This document shows positions 1-9,158 of a DNA stretch of 64,000 bases, piece after piece. Position 1 is the first letter of the stretch, and each line of letters starts with the position of its first letter. The stretch spans positions 3,720,001 through 3,784,000 of the forward strand of contig NZ_CP081943.1 in the NCBI RefSeq assembly GCF_020423045.1, given 5' to 3'. The notes below the pieces were generated by a model. That model did no database searches. It was not told the origin of the DNA and saw nothing but the letters and a program-made list of their open reading frames with translations. The translations under genes and the position numbers were made by a program. Origin of the DNA: Pseudomonas sp. MM213 (GTDB taxonomy: Bacteria > Pseudomonadota > Gammaproteobacteria > Pseudomonadales > Pseudomonadaceae).

Positions 1-33
1 GTCTGTCTGTCCCTTATAGGTTGTATGTACCGA

Positions 34-65
34 CGCCTTCGCGAGCAGGCTCGCTCCCACAGGGG
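34..65. repeat. REP element, single copy (GCGAGCAGGCTCGCTCCCAC subtype)
   Basis: Single REP-like palindrome containing GCGAGCAGGCTCGC followed by the TCCCACAGGGG tail. The same subtype recurs as inverted pairs at 26480-26573 and 38040-38117. No mate is visible inside the window; one may lie just upstream of base 1. It sits ahead of the MFS exporter gene. Confidence 0.8.
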
Positions 66-177
66 ATTTCAGGGATTTCGGGATCGGTGTCTAGCTAACT
101 AAATTTCCCGTCTCTGCAACTTCTGATTACAGGTTGGTGATAATCTCGGGCCTCCCCTCGCTCAAGATCTGCCTCCG

Positions 178-1416
178 ATGCCCAGCCAAGCGCCTTTGCT
201 GTTACGTCATCACCGCCCTTTCATCGCGTTCTGGCTGGCCCGGGTGTTTACCGCCAGCGGCTTTCAGATGCTCACCGTGGCCATCGGCTGGAACCTCTAT
301 CAACTGACCGGCAACGTGCTGGATCTGGGCCTGGTCGGCCTGGTGGAATTTGCCCCGCGCGTGCTGTTCATGTTGCACACCGGGCATGTCGCCGACCGCT
401 ACGACCGGCGCAAAGTCGCGGCGATCTGTCAGTCGCTGCAAGCCTTGATTGCCTTGACCCTGGCGATTGGCGGCGCCACCGGCCATGTCACCCGGGAAAT
501 GATCTTCATCCTCGCGTTTCTGCTCGGCGCCGCGCGCTCCTTCGAGATGCCGACCACCCAGGCACTGCTGCCAAGTATCGTTCCCTCCGCGCTGTTCCCC
601 CGCGCCGTCGCCGCTGCACAGTCCGCCCAACAATCGGCGACCATCGTCGCGCCGGCCCTCGGCGGCTTGCTGTATGCCTTTGGCAGCGTCTGGGTCTACG
701 GCCCGACCGTGATTCTCTATGTGATCGCCTGCCTGCTGATGCTCAACCTGCCTGCGCGGCAAACGCCATTGAACAAAGGCAAGGCCACCCTGGACTCGCT
801 GCTGGCGGGTATCCGCTTCATTCGCAGCCGACCGGACATTCTCGGGGCGATTTCTCTGGATCTGTTTGCCGTGCTGCTCGGCGGCGCGACGGCCTTGCTG
901 CCGGTGTTTGCCAAGGACATTCTGCTGACCGGGCCATGGGGCCTGGGCTTGTTGCGTTCGGCTCCGGCAGTGGGCGCGTTGCTGATGTCGCTGTGGCTGG
1001 CGCGGTTCTCCGTGGATCGCAAGGTCGGTCGGGTGATGTTCACCGCCGTCGGTGTATTCGGCGTCGCGACCATTGCGTTCGGCCTGTCCACTTCATTCTG
1101 GTTCTCGCTGGCGGTGCTGGTCGTGTTGGGCGCAGCAGACATGATCAGCATGGTGATCCGCGCGTCCTTCGTGCAACTGGAAACCCCGGATGAAATGCGT
1201 GGCCGGGTCAGCGCCGTCAACGGCCTGTTTATCGGCGCTTCGAACCAGTTGGGCGAATTCGAATCCGGTCTCACCGCCCATTGGTTCGGCACCGTGCCGG
1301 CGGTGGTCATGGGCGGCATCGGCACGCTGGTGGTGACCGGGGTCTGGATCAAACTGTTTCCGACCCTGGCCAACCGGGATCGCATGCATGTGCCTGCGGA
1401 AGAAGCCAAGGTTTGA
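178..1416 (+). CDS. MFS transporter, EntS/MFS_3-like exporter
   Basis: A 412-residue polytopic membrane protein with the 12-helix pattern of major facilitator exporters. The loop between helices 2 and 3 carries a variant of the MFS motif A, GHVADRYDRRKV at about residues 61-72. Gene length and the alternating hydrophobic segments fit the MFS_3/EntS branch, which exports siderophores or drugs in the inner membrane. No siderophore genes lie nearby, so the substrate is unknown. The ATG at 178 is used because the hydrophobic N-terminus begins about 20 residues later. It is followed by the higBA operon after an 86-bp gap. Confidence 0.85.
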   Translation: MPSQAPLLLRHHRPFIAFWLARVFTASGFQMLTVAIGWNLYQLTGNVLDLGLVGLVEFAPRVLFMLHTGHVADRYDRRKVAAICQSLQALIALTLAIGGATGHVTREMIFILAFLLGAARSFEMPTTQALLPSIVPSALFPRAVAAAQSAQQSATIVAPALGGLLYAFGSVWVYGPTVILYVIACLLMLNLPARQTPLNKGKATLDSLLAGIRFIRSRPDILGAISLDLFAVLLGGATALLPVFAKDILLTGPWGLGLLRSAPAVGALLMSLWLARFSVDRKVGRVMFTAVGVFGVATIAFGLSTSFWFSLAVLVVLGAADMISMVIRASFVQLETPDEMRGRVSAVNGLFIGASNQLGEFESGLTAHWFGTVPAVVMGGIGTLVVTGVWIKLFPTLANRDRMHVPAEEAKV

Positions 1417-1470
1417 AATACTGAGGCAGAGCACAAATTTGCCGACCAGGTGCAATACATAGATAGTGCA

Positions 1471-1499
1471 TTGAGTGTAATGTAACGCCTTACACTCAA
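1471..1499. promoter_or_regulatory. HigBA autoregulatory operator (inverted repeat)
   Basis: Perfect 10-bp arms TTGAGTGTAA and TTACACTCAA separated by 9 bp, ending 3 bp before the higB ATG. A second, nested palindrome TGTAACGCCTTACA (1481-1494) shares the right half-site, giving three TGTAA half-sites. HigA-type antitoxins usually bind such repeats over their own promoter. The assignment is inferred from position and symmetry. Confidence 0.7.
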
Positions 1500-1502
1500 C
1501 CC

Positions 1503-1781
1503 ATGATCAAATCCTTTCAGCACAAAGGCCTTCGCGGTTTCTATGAAACAGGTTCGACGCGTGGAATCCGGGCAAACCATGCAAAGCGTCTGTCTCGGAT
1601 GCTGCAATTCATGGACCGCGCAATGGCACCGGGTGACCTCGATCTACCGGGATGGCGATTACACCCGCTCAGGGGCGAATTGGCCGAGTTCTGGGCACTG
1701 AGCGTTTCAGGAAACTGGCGGGTTATTTTTCGTTTTATCGGTTCGGATATCGAGTTGGTCGACTATCTGGACTACCACTGA
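1503..1781 (+). CDS. higB: HigB-like RelE/ParE-superfamily toxin
   Basis: A 92-residue protein of the HigB family, ribosome-dependent mRNA interferases. The HigB core is visible: a basic N-terminal helical half, then WRLHPLRGE near residue 50 and a C-terminal GNWRVIFRF strand. Unlike most toxin-antitoxin operons, the toxin gene comes first, which is typical of higBA. There is no good Shine-Dalgarno sequence: the operator palindrome fills the space before the ATG. The antitoxin gene follows after 13 bp with a perfect AGGAGG, so antitoxin synthesis should exceed toxin synthesis. Confidence 0.88.
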   Translation: MIKSFQHKGLRGFYETGSTRGIRANHAKRLSRMLQFMDRAMAPGDLDLPGWRLHPLRGELAEFWALSVSGNWRVIFRFIGSDIELVDYLDYH

Positions 1782-1794
1782 CAGGAGGCAGGAC

Positions 1795-2082
1795 ATGCCC
1801 TTGCACAACCCGCCACACCCTGGCGAAACACTGTTGATGGACGTCCTGCCCGAACTGGGCATCAGCGTGACGGAACTTGCCCGGCATTTGGGGTTTGCAC
1901 GCCCTCACCTTTCGCGGGTGCTGCATGGCCATGCGCCGATCAGTCCAGACCTGGCAGTCCGTCTGGAGCGGGCCGGAATTGGTAAGGCGCGGATGTGGCT
2001 AGGGGTTCAGACCGACTACGATCTCTGGCAAGCAGAGCAGCGGGAGCAACCGGTCATCAAACCCCTCGCAGTCCACGCCTGA
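1795..2082 (+). CDS. higA: HigA-like antitoxin (HTH_3/XRE)
   Basis: A 95-residue antitoxin with an XRE-type helix-turn-helix at about residues 22-60 (VTELARHLGFARPHLSRVLHG). The opening PPHPGETLLMDVLPELGIS is characteristic of HigA/VapI antitoxins. It should neutralise the upstream HigB protein and repress the operon through the palindrome at 1471-1499. The start at 1795 is set by AGGAGG a few bases upstream. Confidence 0.9.
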   Translation: MPLHNPPHPGETLLMDVLPELGISVTELARHLGFARPHLSRVLHGHAPISPDLAVRLERAGIGKARMWLGVQTDYDLWQAEQREQPVIKPLAVHA

Positions 2083-2088
2083 CACGTT

Positions 2089-2640
2089 CTAAACCATCAA
2101 CTCCCCCGCCACCGTCGCACGCATGGCCTTGCCGCAAAGTTGTTCCACCAGTGTCAGGGCAAACTCCAAAGCGCCGCCTGAACCTTGAGCGGTCACGCAG
2201 TTGCCGTCGACCACCACCGGTTGGTCGACGAAGTTGCAACCCGACAGTTGATGACTGGCGGTCGGCAGGCACGTCATCCGCCGTTGACGCAGGACGCCAA
2301 AGGCCTGAAGTGCCAGGGCCGGGGCTTCGGCGATGCCGGCGAACAGACGGCCGGCTGCCGCCTGATCCTTGATCAATTGCTGCAAAGGTTGATGGCCGGC
2401 CAGATGTTGCGCGCCGACGGCACCGCCAGGTAGCGCGACCAGGTCGAACGGCTGGGCCAGCAAATCCACCAGCATTGCATCGGCCGTCACGCGGGTGCCG
2501 CGGGCACAGGTGAGCATGCGCCGGCCCTCGATGCTGGCCACCACCACTTCAACCTTGGCGCGGCGCAGCACATCGATCAGCGTCACGGTTTGCAGGTCAT
2601 CGATGCCCTCGGCGAGGGTAATCAGGGCTCTAAAGGTCAT
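2089..2640 (-). CDS. DJ-1/PfpI-family protein lacking the nucleophilic cysteine
   Basis: A 183-residue protein with a clear DJ-1/ThiJ fold signature: ALITLAEGIDDLQTVTLIDV at the N-terminus, then FDLVALPGG at about residues 65-73. The nucleophile elbow, normally A-I-C-A-x-P in DJ-1/YajL, reads GIAEAPAL here (residues 102-109). The cysteine position is Ala104, codon GCC at 2329-2331, and the acidic partner near residue 15 is Asp rather than Glu. DJ-1 chemistry (redox sensing, glyoxalase or deglycase activity) depends on that cysteine, so this copy probably lost it. It runs convergently to higA with a 6-bp gap. Confidence 0.85.
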   Translation of the reverse strand: MTFRALITLAEGIDDLQTVTLIDVLRRAKVEVVVASIEGRRMLTCARGTRVTADAMLVDLLAQPFDLVALPGGAVGAQHLAGHQPLQQLIKDQAAAGRLFAGIAEAPALALQAFGVLRQRRMTCLPTASHQLSGCNFVDQPVVVDGNCVTAQGSGGALEFALTLVEQLCGKAMRATVAGELMV

Positions 2641-2706
2641 GGGCGCAATCCACAGAATGATCTTTAAAGCGTAGTCAGCTTTCCTGACCCTTGTTCGAGC
2701 CGGCCG

Positions 2707-3153
2707 TTACTTGATGTAAAGCTGCGTCGACAGCGTGTTGCCCGGCGCATTGATGGACGTGTTGCTGAAGGTGAACGTGCCTTCTTGCTTGCCGGCCAGA
2801 TCGAAGACATACAGATAGCCCACGGTTTTTCTGCCGACGGTGCAATCGGTAAGGTTGCCGTTATCAAAGGCGCAGACCGGGGTCCGGGTGCCGTCCACAT
2901 CGAAACCGTCCAGCCCGACTTGCGCCTTGCGGCCATAGCCGACTTCCAGCACGTAGATCTTGATGTTCGGCCCGCTGTGATCGCAGCGTGTTGCCTCCTG
3001 CCCCTCGCCAATGTCCTCAAACCCACAGGCCGGCGACTCGACCTTGAGCACCTTGACCTGGCTCAACGGCGCCGCCGAGGCAGCCGAAGCGGTTTGCGCC
3101 CCCAGCATCAAGGCAATCAATACTCCAAATACGTTAACCAGACGCTTTTTCAT
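2707..3153 (-). CDS. Secreted YolA-like (DUF4879) protein
   Basis: A 148-residue product when started at the ATG at 3153, which gives a classic signal peptide: MKKR, a hydrophobic run, then a TASA/AS cleavage region near residue 24. The mature part has cysteine-bearing motifs ACGFEDIGEG, TRCDHSG, VCAFDN and DCTVG, plus VLEVGYG. From memory this resembles Bacillus YolA, DUF4879, a secreted family of unknown function; I am only moderately sure. The four cysteines suggest two disulfides and an exported location. It is monocistronic between the DJ-1-like gene and the purine permease. Confidence 0.65.
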   Translation of the reverse strand: MKKRLVNVFGVLIALMLGAQTASAASAAPLSQVKVLKVESPACGFEDIGEGQEATRCDHSGPNIKIYVLEVGYGRKAQVGLDGFDVDGTRTPVCAFDNGNLTDCTVGRKTVGYLYVFDLAGKQEGTFTFSNTSINAPGNTLSTQLYIK

Positions 3154-3375
3154 GCAATCCCCATGTCCCCCAAAACCAGCGCGCAGTATGGCGCACTTGG
3201 CTTTAACGCAAAACATCGACGACGATCACCACCATAAGCAGCCACAACCCCACGCGGCTGGTATGATGCGCGGCTTTTTCCGACCCACAGAAAATTACCA
3301 GGCGCCTGCTGCGGTCTGTGCTTTGCTGTTGAGGTCGATACATTCACGGCGCCGGGCGCGCCACGGGGAGCAGAC

Positions 3376-4671
3376 ATGCTGGAAAGGCTGTTTCAACTCA
3401 AGGCACACAACACCAACGTGCGGACCGAGATTCTTGCGGGCGTCACGACCTTCCTGGCCATGGCCTACATTCTGTTCGTCAACCCGAGCATCCTCGGCGA
3501 GACCGGCATGGACAAAGGTGCGGTGTTTGTCGCCACCTGTCTGGCAGCCGCCATCGGCTCCACGACCATGGGCCTGATCGCCAACTACCCGATCGCCCTC
3601 GCACCGGGCATGGGCCTGAACGCCTTCTTTACCTACACCGTGGTCCTGCACATGGGCCACACCTGGCAAGTGGCACTGGGCGCGGTGTTCATCTCGGCAG
3701 TGTGCTTCTTCCTGCTGTCGATCTTCCGCATCCGGGAATGGATCATCAACAGCATCCCGCTGCCGCTGCGTTCGGCGATTGCTGCCGGTATCGGCCTGTT
3801 CCTGGCGCTGATCGCCCTGCACAACGCCGGCATCGTGGTCAGCAATCCGGCGACCATGGTCGGCCTCGGTGACCTGAAACAACCGGCACCGATCCTCGCC
3901 ACCCTGGGTTTTGCCCTGATCGTTGCCCTTGAAGCCCTCGCCGTGCGCGGTGCGGTGCTGATCGGGATTCTGGTCGTGACCATTGCGTCGATTGCCCTCG
4001 GTTTCACCCCGTTCGGCGGCGTGATGTCGATGCCGCCATCGCTGGCGCCGACCTTCCTACAACTGGACATCAAGGGTGCACTGGACATCGGTCTGGTCAG
4101 CGTCATCTTCGCCTTCCTGTTCGTCGACCTGTTCGACAACTCCGGCACTCTGATCGGCGTCGCCAAACGCGCCGGCCTGATGGGCAAGGACGGCCACATG
4201 CCGAAAATGGGCCGCGCGCTGATCGCGGACAGCACCGCGGCCATGGCCGGTTCGTTGCTGGGTACGTCGACCACCACCAGTTACATCGAATCCGCCGCGG
4301 GCGTGAGCGCCGGTGGCCGCACCGGTCTGACGGCCATTGTGGTGGCGATCCTGTTCCTGCTGGCGCTGTTCTTCTCGCCACTGGCCGCCAGTGTTCCGGC
4401 ATTTGCCACGGCGCCGGCACTGCTGTTCGTCGCAGTCCTGATGACTTCCGGCCTGGCCGAAATAGACTGGGACGACATCACCGTTGCCGCACCGGTCGTG
4501 GTCACTGCGCTGGCCATGCCATTCACTTACTCCATCGCCAACGGCATCGCCTTCGGTTTCATTTCCTGGACCGCCATCAAGCTGCTGTCCGGTCGCGGCC
4601 GTGAGCTGAACCCGGCGCTGGTGATTCTGTCGATTCTGTTTGTGATCAAGTTGGGTTGGTTCAACGCATGA
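3376..4671 (+). CDS. AzgA-type purine (adenine/guanine/hypoxanthine) permease
   Basis: A 431-residue NCS2 family permease of the AzgA/COG2252 branch. The family's opening [24 protein letters not shown] is present, as are the substrate-site motifs [11 protein letters not shown] at about residue 76 and [12 protein letters not shown] near residue 295. It should import purine bases by proton symport across the inner membrane. The stop codon overlaps the trmA start (ATGA at 4668-4671), so the two are probably cotranscribed. The exact base specificity cannot be read from the sequence. Confidence 0.9.
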   Translation: MLERLFQLKAHNTNVRTEILAGVTTFLAMAYILFVNPSILGETGMDKGAVFVATCLAAAIGSTTMGLIANYPIALAPGMGLNAFFTYTVVLHMGHTWQVALGAVFISAVCFFLLSIFRIREWIINSIPLPLRSAIAAGIGLFLALIALHNAGIVVSNPATMVGLGDLKQPAPILATLGFALIVALEALAVRGAVLIGILVVTIASIALGFTPFGGVMSMPPSLAPTFLQLDIKGALDIGLVSVIFAFLFVDLFDNSGTLIGVAKRAGLMGKDGHMPKMGRALIADSTAAMAGSLLGTSTTTSYIESAAGVSAGGRTGLTAIVVAILFLLALFFSPLAASVPAFATAPALLFVAVLMTSGLAEIDWDDITVAAPVVVTALAMPFTYSIANGIAFGFISWTAIKLLSGRGRELNPALVILSILFVIKLGWFNA

Positions 4672-5747
4672 CTTTTGATTCCCAGGCTTACACCGTTCAG
4701 CTCGAAGAAAAGGTCTCGCGCCTGCGCGACCTGCTGGCCCCGTTCGATGCACCGGAGCCGGCAGTGTTCGATTCGCCGCTGAAGAACTTCCGCCTGCGTG
4801 CCGAATTCCGCCTGTGGCGTGAAGCCGGCGAGCGTCACTACGCGATGTTTTCCCAGGAAGACAAACGCACGCCGATCCTGATCGAAGAGTTCCCGATTGC
4901 CAGCCTGCGCATCAATCAACTGATGCCGCAGCTCAAGGCCGCGTGGAAAGCCAGTGCGGCCCTGAGCCACAAGCTGTTCCAGGTGGAGTTCCTGACCACC
5001 CTGGCCGGCGATGCGATGATTACCCTGTGCTATCACCGCCCGCTGGATGAACACTGGCACGCGGCGGCATCGAAGCTGGCAGCCGACTTGAACGTCAGCG
5101 TGATCGGTCGCTCGAAAGGCAAACGCGAAGTGATCGGTCACGATTACGTGGTCGAAAAACTGGAAGTCGGTGGCCGCACGTTCAGCTACCGCCAGCCGGA
5201 AGGCGCGTTCACCCAGCCCAACGGCACCGTGAACCAGAAAATGCTGAACTGGGCTTACGACGCACTCGGCGACCGTCCCGACGATCTGCTGGAACTGTAT
5301 TGCGGTAACGGCAACTTCACGCTGCCGCTCGCGACCCGCGTACGCAAAGTGCTGGCCACCGAGATCAGCAAGACCTCAGTCAATGCGGCACTGAGCAATC
5401 TCAGCGAAAACGCGGTAAACAACGTCACGCTGGTGCGCCTGTCCGCCGAAGAGCTGACCGAAGCCCTGAACGAAGTTCGCCCGTTCCGTCGCCTGCACGG
5501 CATCGACCTCAAGAGCTACGAGTTCGGCAGCGTCTTCGTCGACCCGCCTCGCGCCGGCATGGACCCGGACACCTGCGAGTTGACCCGACGCTTCGACAAT
5601 ATCCTGTACATCTCCTGCAACCCGGAAACGCTCGCGGCCAACATTGCCCAGTTGCACGACACCCACCGCATTACCCAATGCGCAATGTTCGACCAGTTCC
5701 CGTGGACTCACCACATGGAATCCGGGGTGTTGTTGACCCGGCGTTGA
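4668..5747 (+). CDS. trmA: tRNA (uracil(54)-C5)-methyltransferase TrmA
   Basis: A 359-residue SAM-dependent enzyme that makes ribothymidine (m5U54) in the T-loop of tRNAs. The SAM site is [16 protein letters not shown] (about residue 210). The motif VDPPRAGMD sits near residue 294, and the catalytic cysteine lies in [14 protein letters not shown]. The C-terminus ends in the family's [16 protein letters not shown]. The start is the ATG overlapping the permease stop; an in-frame start 12 bp upstream is less likely. A good intrinsic terminator follows at 5767. Confidence 0.97.
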   Translation: MTFDSQAYTVQLEEKVSRLRDLLAPFDAPEPAVFDSPLKNFRLRAEFRLWREAGERHYAMFSQEDKRTPILIEEFPIASLRINQLMPQLKAAWKASAALSHKLFQVEFLTTLAGDAMITLCYHRPLDEHWHAAASKLAADLNVSVIGRSKGKREVIGHDYVVEKLEVGGRTFSYRQPEGAFTQPNGTVNQKMLNWAYDALGDRPDDLLELYCGNGNFTLPLATRVRKVLATEISKTSVNAALSNLSENAVNNVTLVRLSAEELTEALNEVRPFRRLHGIDLKSYEFGSVFVDPPRAGMDPDTCELTRRFDNILYISCNPETLAANIAQLHDTHRITQCAMFDQFPWTHHMESGVLLTRR

Positions 5748-5766
5748 TTGCTGCTGAGCGATACAA

Positions 5767-5794
5767 AACAGCCGTCATTTCGACGGCTTTTTTG
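5767..5794 (+). terminator. Intrinsic terminator of the permease-trmA operon
   Basis: Stem GCCGTC / GACGGC with an ATTTC-type loop (5771-5786), preceded by AAAACA and followed by a run of T residues. Confidence 0.85.
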
Positions 5795-5937
5795 TGCGTG
5801 CTCATTCGGTGAGATATGGCATGCGCGGACCAGCAAGGCTTCCAGCGGCACCCAGGAGCAAAAATGGTAAGCAATCCTTTCCGCAATTTGATAAACACTG
5901 CATCAGGCCCTCCATTTGATCCCCGGTGTAATCAATC

Positions 5938-6849
5938 ATGCAGCGAACATTCGACGATCTTCAGCTCGGCAGCATCGAACTGTTTTGCCTCGCCGCCGAA
6001 GCGGGCAGCTTTACCGCCGCCGCGCTGGTCGCTGGCGTGACGCCGGCAGCGGTGAGTCGGTCCGTGTCGCGCATGGAGGAACGCCTGGGCGTGCGGCTGT
6101 TCGCGCGCACCACTCGCAGTGTCAAACTGACGGATAGCGGGCGCCGGTATTACGAAGAATGTCGTCAGGCGCTGGCGCAATTGGTCGAGGCTCAGCGCGA
6201 AGTGATGGGCCAGCAGCAAGAGCCTTCAGGCACCTTGCGCATCAGTATTCCCACGACGTATGCGCATCACCGGATCCTGCCGTTGCTGCCGGCGTTTCGG
6301 GAGCGTTTTCCGCAGGTGAAAGTCGAGTCGCACATCAGCAATCGCAACATCGATTTCGTCGGTGAAGGCTATGACCTGGCCATCCGCGTGCGGGCGATTC
6401 CGGATTCCGGGCTGATCGCCCGGCAACTGGAGGACGCGCAATTGGTGATGATCGCCAGCCCCGACTACCTGAAGCGCGCGGGCACGCCGCAAACCCTGGA
6501 TGACCTGAAAAATCATGAATGCATCCAGTACGATTTGCCCAGCAGCGGTCGGCGGATTGCCTGGCTGTTCAACGACGATGGCGTGCAGCGCGAAATCCTC
6601 GCCGAGGGCGATCTCAGTTGTTCCGACGACGTGCTGGGCGGTGTGACCCTGGCCAAACATGGTGCGGGTCTCTTCCAGACTTATCGTTTTATCGTCGAAA
6701 AAGAGCTGGCCGATGGCTCGCTGGTGGAAATCCTCAAACCTTACGGCGGACGGTCACGACCATTCACCCTGCTTTACCCGCAAAGCCGCCATGTGCCTCT
6801 GCGATTACGGGCGTTTATTGATTTTCTGATCGAGCATTTGCCGCGTTGA
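5938..6849 (+). CDS. LysR-family transcriptional regulator
   Basis: A 303-residue LysR-type regulator. The N-terminal winged helix-turn-helix covers residues 10-68 (FCLAAEAGSFTAAALVAGVTP, then SRSVSRMEERLGVRLFARTTR), followed by a periplasmic-binding-like effector domain beginning near TLRISIPTTYAH. It belongs to the CrgA/DmlR-like branch. It lies in the same direction as aroQ, 140 bp upstream of it. It is not obviously part of the quinate locus, which has its own TetR gene, but a role there cannot be excluded. Confidence 0.9.
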   Translation: MQRTFDDLQLGSIELFCLAAEAGSFTAAALVAGVTPAAVSRSVSRMEERLGVRLFARTTRSVKLTDSGRRYYEECRQALAQLVEAQREVMGQQQEPSGTLRISIPTTYAHHRILPLLPAFRERFPQVKVESHISNRNIDFVGEGYDLAIRVRAIPDSGLIARQLEDAQLVMIASPDYLKRAGTPQTLDDLKNHECIQYDLPSSGRRIAWLFNDDGVQREILAEGDLSCSDDVLGGVTLAKHGAGLFQTYRFIVEKELADGSLVEILKPYGGRSRPFTLLYPQSRHVPLRLRAFIDFLIEHLPR

Positions 6850-6912
6850 GACACCGAAACCGTCCGATCACCGCACACAAACCTCCGTCTTGGCGCCTGT
6901 TCAATTGACCAA

Positions 6913-6929
6913 ATTAACCATCTAGTACA
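6913..6929. promoter_or_regulatory. Candidate TetR operator upstream of aroQ
   Basis: ATTAACCATCTAGTACA, 61 bp before the aroQ ATG. It shares the pattern TAACC-N3-TAGTACA, followed by a TTT run, with the palindrome at 11242-11259 read on the opposite strand. Two copies of the same site at the two catabolic promoters of the locus suggest that one regulator, probably the TetR protein encoded at 8379, binds both. Seen by eye; no score was computed. Confidence 0.5.
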
Positions 6930-6989
6930 ATTTATCTCCACAGGCTGAAGCATCAGCCCATGCCAAAAATAATATGTGGAGAGACCCTG

Positions 6990-7430
6990 ATGAACCCTAT
7001 CGTTCTGGTGCTCAACGGCCCGAACCTGAACCTGCTCGGCACCCGTGAACCGGCAACTTACGGCCGCGAAACCCTGGCGGATATCGCAGCGTTGTGCGGC
7101 CGGGCCGCCGAAGAGTTCGGCCTGGCGGTGGAGTTTCGCCAGACCAACCATGAAGGCGAACTGCTCGACTGGATTCACGCCGCCCGCGGTCGTTGCGCCG
7201 GGATCGTCATCAACCCCGCCGCCTGGACTCACACCTCGGTCGCCATTCGTGATGCCCTGGTCGCCAGCGAATTGCCGGTGATCGAAGTCCACCTGTCCAA
7301 CGTCCATGCTCGCGAACCTTTCCGCCACCACTCCTTTGTTTCAGCCATTGCCACCGCAGTAATGGCCGGTTTCGGCAGCCACGGCTATCGCCTGGCGCTG
7401 GAGCATTTCAGCCTGCGCTTGAAAGGGTGA
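6990..7430 (+). CDS. aroQ: Type II 3-dehydroquinate dehydratase (catabolic)
   Basis: A 146-residue type II dehydroquinase that converts 3-dehydroquinate to 3-dehydroshikimate. Diagnostic motifs: [20 protein letters not shown] at the N-terminus with the catalytic tyrosine, [26 protein letters not shown], and [18 protein letters not shown] carrying the active-site histidine and arginine. The start at 6990 has a GGAGAG ribosome site; the in-frame ATG at 6960 lacks one. Its stop overlaps the next gene by 4 bp. The neighbours (AroE-like enzyme, quiC, MFS transporter) point to quinate/shikimate breakdown rather than aromatic biosynthesis. Confidence 0.95.
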   Translation: MNPIVLVLNGPNLNLLGTREPATYGRETLADIAALCGRAAEEFGLAVEFRQTNHEGELLDWIHAARGRCAGIVINPAAWTHTSVAIRDALVASELPVIEVHLSNVHAREPFRHHSFVSAIATAVMAGFGSHGYRLALEHFSLRLKG

Positions 7431-8290
7431 ACGCCGTGACTCAGAACAACGCGGTACTGGCCGGGCTGATCGGCGCCGGCATTCAGGCGTCCCGTACGCC
7501 CGCACTGCATGAACATGAAGGCGACGCCCAGGGTGTGCGTTACCTCTACCGCCTGATCGATCTCGATCAGTTGAAACTCGACAGCAGCGCCCTGCCCGAC
7601 CTGTTGATGGCGGCGGAACGTATGAACTTCACCGGTCTGAACATCACCTTTCCGTGCAAGCAGTCGATCATCCCCCTGCTCGACGAATTGTCGCCGGAAG
7701 CCCGCGGTATCGGCGCGGTGAACACGGTGGTGTTGAAGGACGGCAGACGCATCGGCCACAACACCGATTGCCTGGGTTTTGCCGAAGGTTTTCGCCGTGG
7801 CTTGCAGGGCGTTGCCCTTGAGCGTGTCGTCCAGATGGGCGCCGGTGGTGCCGGTGCGGCGGTGGCCCACGCGCTATTGAGCGAAGGCGTACAGCGGTTG
7901 AGCATTTTCGATGTGGAAATCAGTCGCGCGCAGAGTCTGGCGGACAATCTCAATCAGCATTTCGGCGCTGGTCGAGCCGTGGCGGGTCATGATTTGCCGA
8001 ACACGCTGGCTCAGGCTGACGGCCTGGTAAACACCACGCCTATGGGCATGAAAAAACTGCCTGGCATGCCGGTCCCGGTGGAGTTGCTAAGGCCACAGTT
8101 GTGGGTGGCGGAGATCGTGTACTTCCCGCTGGAAACCGAACTGCTGCGCAACGCCCGCGCCTTGGGATGCCGGACACTGGATGGCGGCAACATGGCGGTG
8201 TTTCAGGCGGTGAAGGCGTTTGAATTGTTCAGCGGCGTGGTGCCGGATGCACAGCGAATGCTGGCGCATTTTCAAAGCATGAATAGCTGA
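7427..8290 (+). CDS. Shikimate/quinate dehydrogenase, AroE-like
   Basis: A 287-residue AroE-superfamily dehydrogenase. Family motifs: SRTPALHE in the substrate loop (about residues 23-30), the catalytic lysine in ITFPCKQS near residue 75, NTDCLGF near residue 109, and the nucleotide loop [13 protein letters not shown] near residue 130. SRTP instead of the biosynthetic SLSP/SKSP favours a catabolic SDH-like paralogue, oxidising quinate or shikimate to the 3-dehydro compound. The GTG start overlaps the aroQ stop; a second GTG at 7436 is also possible. Whether quinate, shikimate or both is the substrate is unresolved. Confidence 0.88.
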   Translation: MNAVTQNNAVLAGLIGAGIQASRTPALHEHEGDAQGVRYLYRLIDLDQLKLDSSALPDLLMAAERMNFTGLNITFPCKQSIIPLLDELSPEARGIGAVNTVVLKDGRRIGHNTDCLGFAEGFRRGLQGVALERVVQMGAGGAGAAVAHALLSEGVQRLSIFDVEISRAQSLADNLNQHFGAGRAVAGHDLPNTLAQADGLVNTTPMGMKKLPGMPVPVELLRPQLWVAEIVYFPLETELLRNARALGCRTLDGGNMAVFQAVKAFELFSGVVPDAQRMLAHFQSMNS

Positions 8291-8315
8291 AAAGCTTCGT
8301 CGGAATGCCGCCCAG

Positions 8316-8377
8316 ACCAAGCCTCGCTCCTACAGATCAACGCAAAACCTGTAGGAGCGAGGCTCGCCCGCGAAGGC
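8316..8377. repeat. REP pair (degenerate left arm)
   Basis: Right copy TGTAGGAGCGAGGCTCGCCC at 8350-8369, continuing into CGCGAAGG. The left copy is inverted and trimmed to CAAGCCTCGCTCCTACAG. The pair fills the convergent gap between the AroE-like gene and the tetR stop, so it may act as a transcription barrier. Confidence 0.8.
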
Positions 8378-8378
8378 G

Positions 8379-9056
8379 TCAGGCCTGCAGGTATCGCAAC
8401 ACCGACTCGCAAATCATCTCTCGATGACGCTGCTTGATGCTTTCGTCCGGCAGGTCGATCTGAAAAATCTCACCAAACGTATGGCGGTTCGACACGCGAT
8501 AGAAGCAGAACGAACTGATCAACAGATGCACATCCAAGGGCTCAAGCCCCGCCCGGAACACACCCTCTTCAACCCCGCGACGCAATATCACGCCCAGTGA
8601 ATCAAGAATGGTGTTGTTCATCGCCTTGATCGCATCGGAGCGCTTCACGAATTCGGCATTGTGAATGTTCTCGATGCTGACGATGCGCACAAAATCGACA
8701 TTGCGATCATGGTGATCGAAGGTGAATTCCACCAGCCGCCGAATCGCCTCCACCGGCGCCAGTTCGGCCAGGTGCAGGCGGTTTTCGGTGCTGCGGATAT
8801 CGCCGTAGAGCTTCTCCAGCACCTCGATGTAGAGCTGTTCCTTACTGCCGAAGTAGTAATAGATCATGCGTTTGGAGGTGTGGATACGCTCGGCGATCGC
8901 ATCGACGCGAGCGCCGGAAAGCCCCTGCTGGACGAACTCTACAATGGCTTCTTGAAGAATGTTCTCGCGGGTCTTTTCCGGGTTGTTCTTGCGACTCTTG
9001 CGTGGCTCGGCCATGGGTTCGTCGGGCGCTACGGAGAGTTCTGATGTCATTGTCAT
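8379..9056 (-). CDS. TetR/AcrR-family regulator of the quinate/shikimate locus
   Basis: A 225-residue TetR-type repressor. After a basic N-terminus (EPRKSRKNNPEKTRENIL), the helix-turn-helix spans about residues 35-75, with SGARVDAIAERIHTSKRMIY and YYFGSKEQLY. The rest is an all-helical ligand domain. The ATG at 9056 is preferred over the GTG at 9104. The gene sits downstream of quiC on the same strand with a 102-bp gap. Given its place among the quinate genes, it probably binds the TAACC-N3-TAGT sites at 6913 and 11242 and responds to a pathway compound; neither point is demonstrated here. Confidence 0.88.
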   Translation of the reverse strand: MTMTSELSVAPDEPMAEPRKSRKNNPEKTRENILQEAIVEFVQQGLSGARVDAIAERIHTSKRMIYYYFGSKEQLYIEVLEKLYGDIRSTENRLHLAELAPVEAIRRLVEFTFDHHDRNVDFVRIVSIENIHNAEFVKRSDAIKAMNNTILDSLGVILRRGVEEGVFRAGLEPLDVHLLISSFCFYRVSNRHTFGEIFQIDLPDESIKQRHREMICESVLRYLQA

Positions 9057-9158
9057 TGCGGGCTCACGGCCATCACTGCACAGGCTGGCGATTATGAGCC
9101 GCACGGCACAGTGAAGGAAGCCGCGCGGCAGCGGTTTAACCTCGCGTTTACGAAATTG

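Noticed and set aside
3217..3375. Possible riboswitch ahead of the purine permease
   Set aside because: No purine or other riboswitch core could be identified by eye.
9100..9150. Third TetR operator near the tetR start
   Set aside because: Only TTTAACC matches the other two sites; the TAGTACA half is absent.
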